36,750 nt of DNA from an uncultured Methanobrevibacter sp. (GTDB lineage: Archaea; Methanobacteriota; Methanobacteria; Methanobacteriales; Methanobacteriaceae). The notes beneath the pieces were generated by a model. The model worked only from the letters and a program-made list of their open reading frames with translations, had not been told where the DNA came from and did no database searches. Made by a program: the position numbers and the translations under genes. The stretch covers positions 1 through 36,750 of the forward strand of contig NZ_CADAJR010000027.1 of the NCBI RefSeq assembly GCF_902788255.1, read 5' to 3'. Shown in pieces: positions 18,970 to 28,271 of this stretch; position 1 is the stretch's first letter; each line of letters opens with the position of its first letter.

Positions 18970-19254
18970 ATGATAGAGGAAATATCTTATCCAGTTATAA
19001 ATAAGGAAATTTGTAAAGGATGTATGAGATGCATCACAGGATGTCCTCAAAACGCAATATTACTTTCAGAAGATATGAACGACGCAGGATATCAATATGC
19101 TTATTACAGCGGCAATGGTTGTACCGGATGTAAAGACTGTTACTTTACATGCCCTGAACCATTAGGACTTGAAGTACATCAAATAAAAAATATTGTCAAC
19201 GACAGTGTTGCAAAAATGATTAAGGCCAAAGTGGCCAATAAAGGAGGAAACTAA
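18970..19254 (+). CDS. vorC: Ketoisovalerate oxidoreductase ferredoxin-like subunit
   Basis: A 94-residue ferredoxin-type subunit with two cluster motifs, [12 protein letters not shown] and [14 protein letters not shown]. It passes electrons between the TPP site of the oxidoreductase and free ferredoxin. It starts 13 bp after the acyl-CoA synthetase and ends 1 bp before vorB, whose AAAGGAGG ribosome binding site lies inside its last codons. The name follows the three-subunit Vor layout (small ferredoxin, about 350-370-residue subunit, about 480-residue fused subunit) known in Methanothermobacter; a Kor-type ferredoxin is the alternative. Confidence 0.8.
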   Translation: MIEEISYPVINKEICKGCMRCITGCPQNAILLSEDMNDAGYQYAYYSGNGCTGCKDCYFTCPEPLGLEVHQIKNIVNDSVAKMIKAKVANKGGN

Positions 19255-19255
19255 A

Positions 19256-20368
19256 ATGAGCAATCAAATGGTAAAAGGAAACACCGCAGTTGTCATTGGT
19301 GCAATGTATGCCGGTTGTGACTGTTTCTTTGGATACCCAATTACTCCTGCAAGTGAAATTTTACATGAAGCTTCAAAATACTTCCCTATGGTTGGAAGAA
19401 ACTTTGTACAGGCTGAAAGTGAAGAGGCATCCATCAACATGGTTTATGGTGCATCAGGAACCGGCCACAGAGTAATGACCTCATCTTCAGGACCAGGTAT
19501 TAGTTTGATGCAGGAAGGTTTCACTTTCCTGGCAGGTGCTGAACTGCCTGCAGTCATCGTTGACATCATGAGAGCAGGACCTGGACTTGGAAACATCGGA
19601 CCGGAACAGGGAGACTACAATCAGATTGTTCATGGTGGAGGCCATGGAAACTATAAAAACATAGTTTTAGCTCCAAACAGCGTTCAGGAAATGTGTGACT
19701 TGACCATGAAGGCATTTGAACTTGCAGACAAATGGAGAAACCCAGTTGTTGTTTTAGCAGATGGAACATTAGGTCAAATGGCTGAACCATTAGTTTTCCC
19801 TGAAAAGGCAATTGAACCTGCAAATGACAAGCCTTGGGCAGTAAAAGGAAATGCAGAAACAATGGATAATCTCATTACCTCCATTTTCAATGATTTCAAT
19901 GAGCTAGAGGATTTCAACTACAAACTTCAGGAAAAATACGCTAAAATCGATGCTGAAGAAGTCATTGTTGATGAATATCAAGTGGAAGATGCGGAAATCG
20001 TTTTGGTATCATATGGTATAAGCAGCCGTATTGCAAGATCAGCTGTTGATAAAGCACGTGAAAAAGGCGTTAAAGTTGGACTTTTAAGGCCTATAACATT
20101 AAGCCCATTCCCAATTGATAGAATTAAGGAATTATCTGATAAAGGAGTTAGTTTTATCTCAGTTGAGATGAGTAACGGCCAACTGTTAAGAGATGTTCAA
20201 TATGCTGCACTCAGAAGAGAAGACACATATCTTGTTAACAGAATGGGTGGAAACCTCATTGAACTTAAACATGTGCTCGCTAAGATTTATGAAATCGCAG
20301 GACTCGATGAAGAAATTGACACTTCAAAAAGAAGTGAAGAGAAAGCTAGTCCAAATATTATAGATTAA
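19256..20368 (+). CDS. vorB: Ketoisovalerate oxidoreductase subunit VorB (alpha-type)
   Basis: A 370-residue subunit of the 2-oxoacid:ferredoxin oxidoreductase superfamily. The N-terminal pyrimidine-binding region shows [10 protein letters not shown] (about residues 23-32) and later [14 protein letters not shown]. The last 130 residues form the transketolase C-terminal-like domain ([19 protein letters not shown] region). Enzymes of this group interconvert branched 2-oxoacids with acyl-CoA plus CO2 using ferredoxin. In methanogens they mainly run toward carboxylation. It is co-transcribed with vorC and vorA. Confidence 0.87.
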   Translation: MSNQMVKGNTAVVIGAMYAGCDCFFGYPITPASEILHEASKYFPMVGRNFVQAESEEASINMVYGASGTGHRVMTSSSGPGISLMQEGFTFLAGAELPAVIVDIMRAGPGLGNIGPEQGDYNQIVHGGGHGNYKNIVLAPNSVQEMCDLTMKAFELADKWRNPVVVLADGTLGQMAEPLVFPEKAIEPANDKPWAVKGNAETMDNLITSIFNDFNELEDFNYKLQEKYAKIDAEEVIVDEYQVEDAEIVLVSYGISSRIARSAVDKAREKGVKVGLLRPITLSPFPIDRIKELSDKGVSFISVEMSNGQLLRDVQYAALRREDTYLVNRMGGNLIELKHVLAKIYEIAGLDEEIDTSKRSEEKASPNIID

Positions 20369-20380
20369 GGATGTGGAAAA

Positions 20381-21826
20381 ATGAGTGAACAAGAATTTAA
20401 TGACAAAGATTATGAATTACAAATCCGTAGAAATCCACAATCCCTTTTAGAAGAGTATCCTAGAAAAGGAACCAACATTAAATCTACTCACTACTGTGCT
20501 GGTTGTGGACACGGTATCTTACATAAATTAATAGCAGAATGTATGGATGAACTTGGAATACAGGAAAGATGCGTTATGATTTCCCCAGTTGGATGTTCCG
20601 TATATGCTTATTTCTACTTCAACTGCGGTAACTTCCAGACCGCTCACGGAAGAGCACCTGCAGTAGCTACAGGAATTTCAAGAGCTGAAGACAATGCGAT
20701 TGTCATGAGTTATCAGGGAGATGGAGACCTTGCATCAATCGGTTTGAATGAAACATTACAGGCTGCAAACCGTGGAGAAAAAATTGCAGTATTCTTCGTA
20801 AACAACACCGTTTACGGTATGACAGGTGGACAAATGGCTCCAACCACATTGATTGGTGAAAAAACAGTTACATGTCAAACCGGAAGAGATCCTGATTATG
20901 CAGGACACCCTACACATATGTGTGAGTTAATCAACACTCTTAAAGCACCTGTATTTATCGAAAGGGTTTCACTTGCTAATCCTTTAAAAATCAGACTTGC
21001 AAAATATGCAATCAAACAGGCATTGACCGTTCAAAAAGAAGGAAAAGGTTATTCATTCGTTGAAGTTCTGTCACCTTGCCCAACCAACTTAAAACAGGAT
21101 GTTGTAAGTGCACAGAAATTCATTGAAGAACAAATGGAAAAAGAATTCCCTGTTAAAAACTTCAGAAATAATCTATATACTAAACAACCTGTTCAAAGGC
21201 CTGCAAGTGATTTCTCAACTGAATCATTGGATAAAATCTTTAATGTTAATAGAGGCGATGATGTAGGATATGTCGATGAGGATATTGAACCTGTCAGCAT
21301 CAAGGTTTCCGGATTCGGAGGTCAGGGCGTATTGAGTGCAGGTTTAACAATAGCTCAAGCGGCATGTGCTGAAGGAAAGCATGTTTCATGGTATCCAAGC
21401 TACGGACCTGAACAAAGGGGAGGAAAATCCAACTGTTCAGTGGTTATCTCAAATGAAACCATCGGTACACCTGTTGTTGATGACATTGACATTCTTATCG
21501 CTTTAAACAAACCTTCACTTGAACAGTTCTCACAGGACGTCAAGGAAGGAGGAGTTATACTATACGACGCTAAAATCGGCGATTTTGAAACAGATCGTGA
21601 CGTGAAGGTTATTGCAATGCCTTGTGTTGACATAGCAGAAGAACACGGAAATGCCAGAACCGCTAACACAGCACTTTTAGGAGCTTTAACTGAATTAGGC
21701 GATGTTTTAAAACGTGAATCCTATGAAAATGCTATTCGTGAAATGTTTGCATCCAAACCAAAAGTCATTGACGTAAACATTGACGTATTGAAAGCAGGAG
21801 CAGAATGGATTAAAAACAATTCATAG
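20381..21826 (+). CDS. vorA: Ketoisovalerate oxidoreductase VorA, a beta-gamma fusion
   Basis: A 481-residue fusion. Residues 1-290 form the beta subunit with [16 protein letters not shown] and the TPP-magnesium motif [20 protein letters not shown], followed by [16 protein letters not shown]. Residues about 305-481 form the gamma domain, starting with [13 protein letters not shown] and containing [12 protein letters not shown]. In Kor and Por these are separate genes. A single chain of about 480 residues matches VorA of Methanothermobacter, and this is the main reason for calling the operon Vor rather than Kor. AAGGATGTGG precedes the start. Confidence 0.87.
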   Translation: MSEQEFNDKDYELQIRRNPQSLLEEYPRKGTNIKSTHYCAGCGHGILHKLIAECMDELGIQERCVMISPVGCSVYAYFYFNCGNFQTAHGRAPAVATGISRAEDNAIVMSYQGDGDLASIGLNETLQAANRGEKIAVFFVNNTVYGMTGGQMAPTTLIGEKTVTCQTGRDPDYAGHPTHMCELINTLKAPVFIERVSLANPLKIRLAKYAIKQALTVQKEGKGYSFVEVLSPCPTNLKQDVVSAQKFIEEQMEKEFPVKNFRNNLYTKQPVQRPASDFSTESLDKIFNVNRGDDVGYVDEDIEPVSIKVSGFGGQGVLSAGLTIAQAACAEGKHVSWYPSYGPEQRGGKSNCSVVISNETIGTPVVDDIDILIALNKPSLEQFSQDVKEGGVILYDAKIGDFETDRDVKVIAMPCVDIAEEHGNARTANTALLGALTELGDVLKRESYENAIREMFASKPKVIDVNIDVLKAGAEWIKNNS

Positions 21827-21835
21827 TGTGATTTA

Positions 21836-23146
21836 ATGACATATAAGGAAAATAGTGAAAAATATATTGAAAATTACGGTTTAAGTATAGGAGATACCAT
21901 CAAAGTGCATAAAGAGGATATCACCTATACCGGTATCCTACTTGACAGGCCTGAAGACGCCGATGACGGATACCTTGTAATCAAACTGTCAAGCGGATAC
22001 AATATTGGTGTAGCTATCGAAGGTACTACCGCTGAGCTTATAGAAAAAGGAGAAAAACCGAAAATCGGTTATGATGAGACTGAAATTCCCCATGACGATT
22101 CAAAACAGAACATTTCAATCGTGTCAACCGGAGGAACCGTATCATCAGTTATCGATTACCGTACCGGTGCGGTGCACCCTAAATTTACTGCATCCGACCT
22201 TGTAAAGGCAAATCCTGAACTTTTGGATTATGCCAACTACAATGTAAAGGCATTATACAATATCCTAAGTGAAAACATGAAGCCTGAATACTGGGCAAAG
22301 GCTGCAGAAGAGGTGGCCAATGACATTTCAGATGGTGCCGACGGTATTGTGATAGCTCACGGTACAGACACAATGCACTATACCTCAGCGGCATTGAGTT
22401 TTATGTTGAAAACCCCTGTTCCAGTTATTGTTACAGGTGCTCAGAGAAGTTCAGACAGACCTTCAAGTGATGCAAACATCAACCTGATCGATTCAGTGAT
22501 AGCTGCAAAATCAGACATTGCAGAGGTTTGCGTCTGTATGCATGGAAGTTTAAACGACAAATACACCTACCTCCATAAGGGAACAAAGGTAAGGAAAATG
22601 CATACTTCAAGAAGGGACACCTTCAGAAGCATCAATGCTCAGCCAATAGCTAAAATCGAAGACAAGAAGGTAAACATCAATCCTGAATACTCATACACCA
22701 AACGTGGCGAAAACGAACTGGAATTAAACACCGCTTTCGAGGAAAAAGTCGGATTGATCAAAAGTTTTCCTGGAATATCTGAGGAATACATTGAATATCA
22801 CATTGACAAAGGCTACAAAGGTCTTGTAATTGAAGGAACCGGTCTTGGACATGTTCCAAACAACCTTATTGACTCATTTAAAAGAGCACAAGATGAAAAC
22901 ATTCCTGTCATCATGACTTCACAGTGCCTTTACGGAAGGGTCAACATGAACGTTTACTCAACCGGACGTGAAATACTGGATGCTGGAGTGATATCCGGTT
23001 TGGACATGACTCCTGAAACCACATATGTCAAATTATGCTGGGCATTAGGTCAAAGTGACGATTACGCAGAAGTTAAAGAGATTATGCAAACAGACATAGC
23101 AGGTGAAATTTCACAAAAATCCTCAATCAGGGATTTCTTAAACTAA
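21836..23146 (+). CDS. gatD: Glu-tRNA(Gln) amidotransferase subunit D
   Basis: A 436-residue asparaginase-like subunit that releases ammonia from glutamine or asparagine for the archaeal route to Gln-tRNA(Gln). An N-terminal GatD domain (about 1-80, with [20 protein letters not shown]) precedes the amidohydrolase domain. Active-site threonine regions are STGGTVSS (about residue 100) and [10 protein letters not shown] (about 175). It is 9 bp after vorA with only a weak GTGTGATT site, and 9 bp before gatE. GatDE is specific to archaea. Confidence 0.95.
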   Translation: MTYKENSEKYIENYGLSIGDTIKVHKEDITYTGILLDRPEDADDGYLVIKLSSGYNIGVAIEGTTAELIEKGEKPKIGYDETEIPHDDSKQNISIVSTGGTVSSVIDYRTGAVHPKFTASDLVKANPELLDYANYNVKALYNILSENMKPEYWAKAAEEVANDISDGADGIVIAHGTDTMHYTSAALSFMLKTPVPVIVTGAQRSSDRPSSDANINLIDSVIAAKSDIAEVCVCMHGSLNDKYTYLHKGTKVRKMHTSRRDTFRSINAQPIAKIEDKKVNINPEYSYTKRGENELELNTAFEEKVGLIKSFPGISEEYIEYHIDKGYKGLVIEGTGLGHVPNNLIDSFKRAQDENIPVIMTSQCLYGRVNMNVYSTGREILDAGVISGLDMTPETTYVKLCWALGQSDDYAEVKEIMQTDIAGEISQKSSIRDFLN

Positions 23147-23155
23147 GGTGATAGC

Positions 23156-25027
23156 ATGGATTATGATTATGAAAAATTAGGATTGAAAATGGGACTTGAA
23201 ATTCACCAACAGTTAAACAGTCAACATAAACTGTTCTGTCACTGTAAAACAGAACTTGTTGACGATGATTTTGACGAGCTCGTTCAAAGAAAACTCAGGC
23301 CAACCCAATCAGAACTTGGTGAAATCGACCGTGCTGCACTTCAGGAATCACTTAGGGGACTGAATTTCAAATATGAAAACTTTGAAAAGCATACTTGTCT
23401 TGTTGAAAACGATGATGAGCCACCTCACAGTCTAAATGAAGAGGCTCTTGACATCTGTATAACAATAGCATGCCTAATGAACATGCACATCGTTGATGAA
23501 TTCCATACCATGCGTAAACAGGTAATCGACGGAAGTAACACCGGAGGGTTCCAGAGAACCGGTATGGTTGCAACCGACGGATATCTTGACACACCATACG
23601 GTAAGGTAATCATTGAAAGCCTTGGTCTTGAAGAGGACGCTGCAAGAAGAGTTGAAACAAAAGACGGATTTACAGAATTCAGACTTGACCGTTTAGGAAT
23701 ACCATTGGCTGAAATCACAACAGACCCTTCAATGCACCATCCTGACCAGGTAAGGGAAGTTGCATATATGCTTGGTCAAATCCTAAGAAGTACCAATGTT
23801 AAAAGAGGATTAGGTACCATCAGACAGGATTTGAACATTTCCATTGCAGAAGGTGCACGTGTTGAAATCAAGGGTGTTCAGGACCTTGACCTGATGGCTG
23901 AAATCGTGAACCGTGAAGTCCAAAGACAATTGGAATTAATCGATATCAAAAAACAGCTTGAAGCAAGAAACGCTGAAGTGCTGGAAGAAATCCATGACTT
24001 GGATGAACTGTTTGAGGATACTGAGTCCAAAATATTGAAATCCGCCGAAACCATTAAGGCAGTTGTATTGAAAGGTTTTGACGGACAAATCGGCCGTGAA
24101 GTACAGCCAGGCAGAAGATTCGGTACTGAAATTGCAAGTTATGCTAAAAAACGTGGAGTTTCAGGAATTTTCCACTCAGACGAATTGCCTGCATACGGCA
24201 TAACCCAAGAGGAAGTCGACAAGGTAAGCGAATTCTTAAACATCGGTGAAGATGATGCATTCATCATTGTTGCACATGATGAGGACATTGCCATTTCCGC
24301 ACTTGAAGAAGTTAAAAGAAGGGCAAATCTCGGTCTTGAAGGTGTTGTTGAAGAAACCCGTAAGGCACTTGAAGACGGTAACACCGAATACATGAGACCA
24401 CTTCCTACAGCAAACAGGATGTATCTTGAAACCGATATTCCATTATTCAAAATCACCCCTGACAGGGTTGAGCCAATAGCTAACGATTTACCGGAACTTC
24501 CTGATGTAAAACAGGCAAGAATCATTGAGGAATACAAGTTAAGTGAAGACTTGGCTAGCCAGCTTGTCAAAAGACAGGAAGCAGACATGTTTGAAGCAAT
24601 TTTAGCAGATGTTGATGTTGATGCAACACCGGTCGCTTCACTTTTAGCTTACGATTTACGTGAAATCAAAAGGGAAGGCCATGACATCAGCATATTGACT
24701 CTTGATCACTTCAAGGGAATTTTCACATTACTTGGCGAAGGTAAAATTGCAAAGGACAGCGTTCGTAAATTGGCTGTTGAAACCATTAAAGCTCCTGATA
24801 TGGACATATCTGAAATTGCTGAGAAAAACAACCTGACCATGCTCAGCGATGATGACGTTGTAAGCATCATTTCCGAAATTGTTGCAAACAATGAGGCAAT
24901 GGTTAAAGAACGTCAGATGGGTGCCATGGGTCCTTTGATGGGAATGTGCATGAAACAACTTAAAGGAAAAGCCGATGGAAAATTGGTTAACCAGGTTGTT
25001 CGTGAAGAAATTCAAAAATTAATCTAG
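23156..25027 (+). CDS. gatE: Glu-tRNA(Gln) amidotransferase subunit E
   Basis: A 623-residue GatB-related kinase and tRNA-binding subunit, full length for GatE. The start [13 protein letters not shown] is the GatB/E catalytic cradle signature. Central residues about 280-410 form the AspRS-like insertion domain that distinguishes GatE from GatB, and the last 120 residues form the YqeY-like tail. It phosphorylates Glu on tRNA(Gln) and amidates it with ammonia tunnelled from GatD. Its ribosome binding site is AAGGTGAT, and a hairpin terminator follows directly after the stop. Confidence 0.96.
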   Translation: MDYDYEKLGLKMGLEIHQQLNSQHKLFCHCKTELVDDDFDELVQRKLRPTQSELGEIDRAALQESLRGLNFKYENFEKHTCLVENDDEPPHSLNEEALDICITIACLMNMHIVDEFHTMRKQVIDGSNTGGFQRTGMVATDGYLDTPYGKVIIESLGLEEDAARRVETKDGFTEFRLDRLGIPLAEITTDPSMHHPDQVREVAYMLGQILRSTNVKRGLGTIRQDLNISIAEGARVEIKGVQDLDLMAEIVNREVQRQLELIDIKKQLEARNAEVLEEIHDLDELFEDTESKILKSAETIKAVVLKGFDGQIGREVQPGRRFGTEIASYAKKRGVSGIFHSDELPAYGITQEEVDKVSEFLNIGEDDAFIIVAHDEDIAISALEEVKRRANLGLEGVVEETRKALEDGNTEYMRPLPTANRMYLETDIPLFKITPDRVEPIANDLPELPDVKQARIIEEYKLSEDLASQLVKRQEADMFEAILADVDVDATPVASLLAYDLREIKREGHDISILTLDHFKGIFTLLGEGKIAKDSVRKLAVETIKAPDMDISEIAEKNNLTMLSDDDVVSIISEIVANNEAMVKERQMGAMGPLMGMCMKQLKGKADGKLVNQVVREEIQKLI

Positions 25028-25065
25028 GGAAACTCAATTGAGTTTCCAAAAAACTCTTTTTTAAA
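25028..25065 (+). terminator. Terminator after gatE
   Basis: A perfect 20-bp palindrome (GGAAACTCAA / TTGAGTTTCC, 25028-25047) is followed by an A tract and six T at 25057-25062. It begins directly after the gatE stop. The remaining 160 bp to the next promoter are AT-rich and hold nothing I recognise. Confidence 0.7.
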
Positions 25066-25230
25066 TTTTATATTAGTATTTCTATTTAATATCAGATATT
25101 AACTCATTTTTCCAGAATATTAATTTCAAATCTATATTTTGTACATTTTTAAATGATGTTTTTAAGAAAATTTAATCAAAAAAGGATTTTAAAAATTTTT
25201 AATATAAAATATTCATATTTTAAGGAAATA

Positions 25231-25269
25231 TTATATATCACAGATATCAGATTATAAGATGGTGATAAT
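25231..25269 (+). promoter_or_regulatory. Promoter and ribosome binding site of thi4
   Basis: A TATA-like TTATATAT lies at 25231-25238 and GGTGAT at 25261-25266, just before the GTG start at 25270. The spacing gives a leader of only about 10-15 nt, too short for a riboswitch. Confidence 0.45.
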
Positions 25270-26058
25270 GTGGAAAAATTAGATGACATTATTGTTTCAA
25301 GAGCAATCATAGAAGAGTTTATGAACGACTTTCTCGACTACACAGACATTGATGTAGCCATTGGTGGCGGAGGCCCCTCCGGAATTACTGCAGGTTATTA
25401 TCTTGCAAAAGCAGGATATAAAGTTGCACTGTTTGAAAGAAAACTCTCCATAGGCGGAGGAATGTGGGGAGGTGGAATGATGTTCAACAAAGTTGTAGTC
25501 CAGGAGGAAGGAAGAAGAATTCTTGATGAATTCGGAATCAACTACAAAAAATATCAGGACAACTACTATGTGGTGGACTCCATAGAGTGCACCTCAACAC
25601 TTACATCTAAAGCCACTCAAGCTGGTCTTAAAGTGTTTAATCTCATGTCAATTGAGGATTTAATGGTACGTGAAAACGGAATAAACGGAGTGGTGCTCAA
25701 CTGGAGTTCAGTTGAAATGAGTGGTCTACATATAGACCCACTAACAGTAAGATCCCGTGCAGTTATTGATGCAACAGGACACCCATTGGAAATTATCAAA
25801 ATTGTACAGGAAAAAATGGAGGAACCCCTCAACACACAGACCGGAAAGATCATGGGTGAAAAATCCATGTGGGCAGACAGGGCCGAAGGCAAAATACTCG
25901 ACAATGTAAATGAAGTGTATCCAGGATTATACGTTACCGGAATGGCTGCAAATGCAGTTCACGGATCACAGCGTATGGGACCAATTTTTGGAGGAATGCT
26001 ACTTTCAGGAGAGTATGTTGCCAAAAAGGTTGCTGAAGATCTGGAAAACAGAAAATAA
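25270..26058 (+). CDS. thi4: Sulfide-dependent ADP-thiazole synthase, Thi4 family
   Basis: A 262-residue flavoprotein-fold enzyme that makes the thiazole half of thiamine from NAD, glycine and sulfur. The dinucleotide motif GGGGPSG is at residues 32-38, with [15 protein letters not shown] at about 56-70 and [13 protein letters not shown] at about 232-244. The position of the sacrificial cysteine in yeast Thi4 is occupied here by His154 (SGLHIDPL), the hallmark of archaeal enzymes that are catalytic with iron and use free sulfide. The start is GTG, fixed by GGTGAT 4 nt ahead. It is monocistronic, followed by a palindrome-flanked promoter. Confidence 0.92.
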   Translation: MEKLDDIIVSRAIIEEFMNDFLDYTDIDVAIGGGGPSGITAGYYLAKAGYKVALFERKLSIGGGMWGGGMMFNKVVVQEEGRRILDEFGINYKKYQDNYYVVDSIECTSTLTSKATQAGLKVFNLMSIEDLMVRENGINGVVLNWSSVEMSGLHIDPLTVRSRAVIDATGHPLEIIKIVQEKMEEPLNTQTGKIMGEKSMWADRAEGKILDNVNEVYPGLYVTGMAANAVHGSQRMGPIFGGMLLSGEYVAKKVAEDLENRK

Positions 26059-26081
26059 TTTTACCAAAAAACCATCACCAA

Positions 26082-26167
26082 TTTTTAGGTATGCCTAAAA
26101 AAATAGAAAGCTTTATATACTATCACGACAAAGTAATAAGTAGAGATGAAATTTAGGTTTACCTAAA
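26082..26167 (+). promoter_or_regulatory. Promoter flanked by two TTTAGG-N4-CCTAAA palindromes
   Basis: Palindrome 1 (26082-26101, arms TTTTTAGG / CCTAAAAA around TATG) lies upstream of a TATA box (TTTATATA, 26112-26119). Palindrome 2 (26152-26167, TTTAGGT-TT-ACCTAAA) lies near the expected start site. The half-site TTAGG resembles DtxR/IdeR-type metal-regulator operators; regulator identity is inference. No gene with a ribosome binding site follows directly. Confidence 0.6.
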
Positions 26168-26410
26168 ACACTCTAATCATTAGTCAAATAATGAAAACTC
26201 TCCAAAATTGGAATCTATTGAATTATATTTTCACAATTTTACTGGTCCAATATGTTCAACATAATACACAACATATAATGCTTAACTGCCAAAAGCATTA
26301 TAAATTCGTTAAATACAAGTCGTTGGAAAATTTAAAATCTGCCAAAATATAATTTTCCTCAAAAGGGTGTTTAAGCTAGTCACTTAAACACCAAACTACT
26401 CTCTTTTTTG
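26140..26410 (+). ncRNA. Candidate regulated structured RNA (about 270 nt)
   Basis: Downstream of the palindrome-flanked promoter there is no convincing coding gene. The stretch holds three inverted repeats: 26274-26302 (10-bp stem, 9-nt loop), 26325-26358 (8-bp stem, 18-nt loop) and 26366-26392 (10-bp stem, 7-nt loop). The last is followed by a T-rich tract (26404-26409) like a terminator. The 5' end is estimated from the TATA box. A 53-codon open frame at 26191-26352 lacks a ribosome binding site; it is the main alternative explanation. Confidence 0.4.
26366..26409 (+). terminator. Terminator of the candidate RNA
   Basis: Arms GGTGTTTAAG / CTTAAACACC (26366-26375 and 26383-26392) with a 7-nt loop, then six T at 26404-26409. 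The stretch from 26411 to 26550 is AT-rich without recognised features. Confidence 0.6.
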
Positions 26411-26551
26411 AAAAAACTTTAAATTTTATAGAATTCCAATTATCTTTTTAATATTATTAAACAATATAGAATCATCTGATTTTAAATATAAGAACTATTA
26501 ATAATTTATTTTTAATTTTACAATGCAAATAGGCACTTACAGTCGAAAAAC

Positions 26552-26612
26552 TTTATATAAATCCCCAATATATAAATTAACAAGTGCAAGGAACATGAAT
26601 GATAATTTGCAC
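26552..26612 (+). promoter_or_regulatory. Promoter and leader repeat of the 60-residue gene
   Basis: TATA box TTTATATAA lies at 26552-26560. The leader holds an inverted repeat GTGCAA (26584-26589) / TTGCAC (26607-26612), which could form a hairpin or an operator near the start of transcription. Confidence 0.45.
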
Positions 26613-26634
26613 ATGATGATTATAAGGTGATACT

Positions 26635-26817
26635 ATGAGTTTCATTGAGTCAAGCATTAACATGGTAAATTCTTCCGATGACGGTTTTAAAAAACAAAAA
26701 ATGTTTCAAGAAAAATATTGTGAAAAGAAATCATATGATATGAAAATCCAAGATATTAAACATGAAGTCAACTGGAGCAGAGATTTTTTCGGCTTCAAAA
26801 ACATTAAAGTATTCTGA
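26635..26817 (+). CDS. Orphan 60-residue protein of unknown function
   Basis: A 60-residue, lysine-rich soluble protein with no motif I recognise; it has one cysteine (YCEKK) and an aromatic end (WSRDFFGF). It is probably real because it has a TATA box and a very good ribosome binding site (AAGGTGAT, 5 nt before ATG). The stop codon ends 4 bp before the left terminal repeat of a decayed insertion sequence, so the original 3' end could have been altered by the insertion. Confidence 0.6.
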   Translation: MSFIESSINMVNSSDDGFKKQKMFQEKYCEKKSYDMKIQDIKHEVNWSRDFFGFKNIKVF

Positions 26818-26821
26818 TTAA

Positions 26822-26844
26822 TTTGAGTCGGTAAAATTTTATAG
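26822..26844 (+). repeat. Left terminal inverted repeat of the IS
   Basis: 23 bp, pairing with 28177-28199 with one mismatch. It overlaps the stop codon of the transposase remnant at 26839-26841. Confidence 0.75.
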
Positions 26845-28057
26845 ATTTATTTGATTTTTTAAATATTTTTGTGTCCAATTTTGCATTTGGAAGTCTAAAA
26901 ATGTCAGAATTCCTTTTTTTAGTTTTGCATAATTTCTTTATTACTTCTGGATTGGTTTGTCTGTAGTAATTTTCTACTTTATTTGATGTTTTTTCTATAT
27001 TTTCATCATCTAAGTGTTCTACATAGCTGTGGAAGTAATTTATGATATATTTTCTTATGAAATCTTTAAATTCTACTGGAATGGCACTGTAATTCTGTAA
27101 ATATTGTTTAAATTGCTCGATTGCTTCTTGTTTTGAATTTTTTCTGAAGCAATTTTTTAATTCTTGCGCATTTTCGTAATATAATCTCTTTTTTTTACAA
27201 TTTATCTTATTTCACCGACAATACACTTTAATTTGTGATTAATTGTTTGAAATATGTGAAATGTACATAATTGATGTTTTACTCCTATTTTATCTGCTAC
27301 ATTACGATACATTGAGAATAAATCTGTTGTTAAGCAAATAAATGGTTTATTTGCAGTTGAATCTAGGATAAATTTTTCGTGTTTTTTGGCATTCTGCGAT
27401 GTACAATTCTTTCTGAGGCTGAAATATTGAGTATTGCATCATATAATGTTTATCTGTAGTGTCTAACTCCATTGAGTCTTAAAATTGCTCATCATATAAA
27501 TAGTAGCCAGAATATTCGAATTTCTTGTTGGTGATTGTTTCTTCGTGATTTTGGTTTCGGATTGTTTGGTGAGATATTTGTATTCTAAGGAATAATTGGA
27601 AGTATTTGCTTATTTTACGAAGTGATTGATATCCAATTCCCATTATTTCAGGTATTTTATCAATTATTTCTTGCAAATATTGTTTATATTTTTTTATTAG
27701 TGGATTGTTGTTTATTCCGAATTTTTTTGTTAGATTTTTTGCATTGATATTGCTGTTCTCTGAATTCTGTGATGTTTCCATTGACATTTTGTTTATTTTT
27801 TGTTATTGTACCTTTTTTGATTATTTTATAGCTTCCACAACTTAACAAATTGAATTATCGTATCTAAATATGTTATTTTTCATATAAAATAATTTTTGAT
27901 TTGTATTTTTAATTTTTGGGTTTTTATTTAGTGTTTCTGAAATGATTTTTTCATGATCAATTTTTTTGTCAGAAAAATCAAAAAGTTTAAGTTTTATAAA
28001 GTCTATATTACTATTGAGAAATTTAAAATTTGTTTGGTCATAAATTATTATTTGTCC
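26839..28057 (-). pseudogene. Transposase pseudogene with several frameshifts and stops
   Basis: Pieces of one transposase can be followed through changing frames. An N-terminal part ends in a zinc-ribbon remnant (CGSYKIIKKG, then QQYQCKK). A middle part has EYSGYYLYDEQF, and after a one-base loss FLRLNGVRHYR, a TAA at 27450-27452, then TLYDAILNIS. Next come TTDLFSMYRNVADKIG and LCTFHIFQTINHKL, another TAA at 27202-27204, and finally NKVENYYRQTNPEV. The Asp of YDEQ, the Asp of TTD and the Glu of KVEN are plausible DDE residues. A further shift in an A tract near 26915 precedes the C-terminus. At least five lesions make it inactive. It fills the element between the terminal repeats. Confidence 0.8.
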
Positions 28058-28176
28058 TCATTTATTTAAGTAATTAACTATTTTTTAACCATTTGTTTTT
28101 AAATTTAAGAAAAATTAAAACGAATTTTTATCGAAGTGAAATTTCAATTGTAAAAAAAATAAGATTTGAAAGAAAC

Positions 28177-28199
28177 CTATAAAATTTTACAGACTCAAA
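28177..28199 (-). repeat. Right terminal inverted repeat of the IS
   Basis: 23 bp, reverse complement of 26822-26844 with one mismatch. The 70 bp between it and the peroxidase promoter are AT-rich and unremarkable. Confidence 0.75.
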
Positions 28200-28271
28200 A
28201 AAATTGAAATATGATAGTCAAAATGGTCAGAAATATATTACCCAGAAATGAATGATTATATTACATTGATT

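Larger units (their letters stand above)
26822..28199 (-). mobile_element. Decayed insertion sequence with both terminal inverted repeats
   Basis: About 1.38 kb bounded by terminal inverted repeats. The left end (26822-26844) and the right end (28177-28199, reverse complement) match at 22 of 23 positions. The left repeat starts TTTGAGTCGGTAAAATT; the right has T in place of the second G of CGG. The interior carries a broken transposase on the minus strand. No clear target-site duplication is visible at the flanks. The AT content is even higher than around it. The IS family cannot be named with confidence. Confidence 0.75.

Noticed and set aside
18970-21826. Assignment as 2-oxoglutarate synthase (Kor)
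   Set aside because: Kor usually has four separate subunits; here the beta and gamma parts are fused and only three genes exist, as in Vor. The neighbouring acyl-CoA synthetase also favours Vor.
25048-25269. Thiamine (TPP) riboswitch before thi4
   Set aside because: The region is AT-rich without the conserved TPP-box sequences, and the likely leader is only about 10-15 nt.
26191-26352. 53-codon open frame after the palindrome-flanked promoter
   Set aside because: No ribosome binding site, about 50 nt from the expected transcript start, no recognisable protein features, and two strong inverted repeats overlap it. Kept only as an alternative to the RNA.
27479-27787. Stand-alone 102-residue protein on the minus strand
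   Set aside because: It is one fragment of the broken transposase; homologous reading continues in other frames on both sides.
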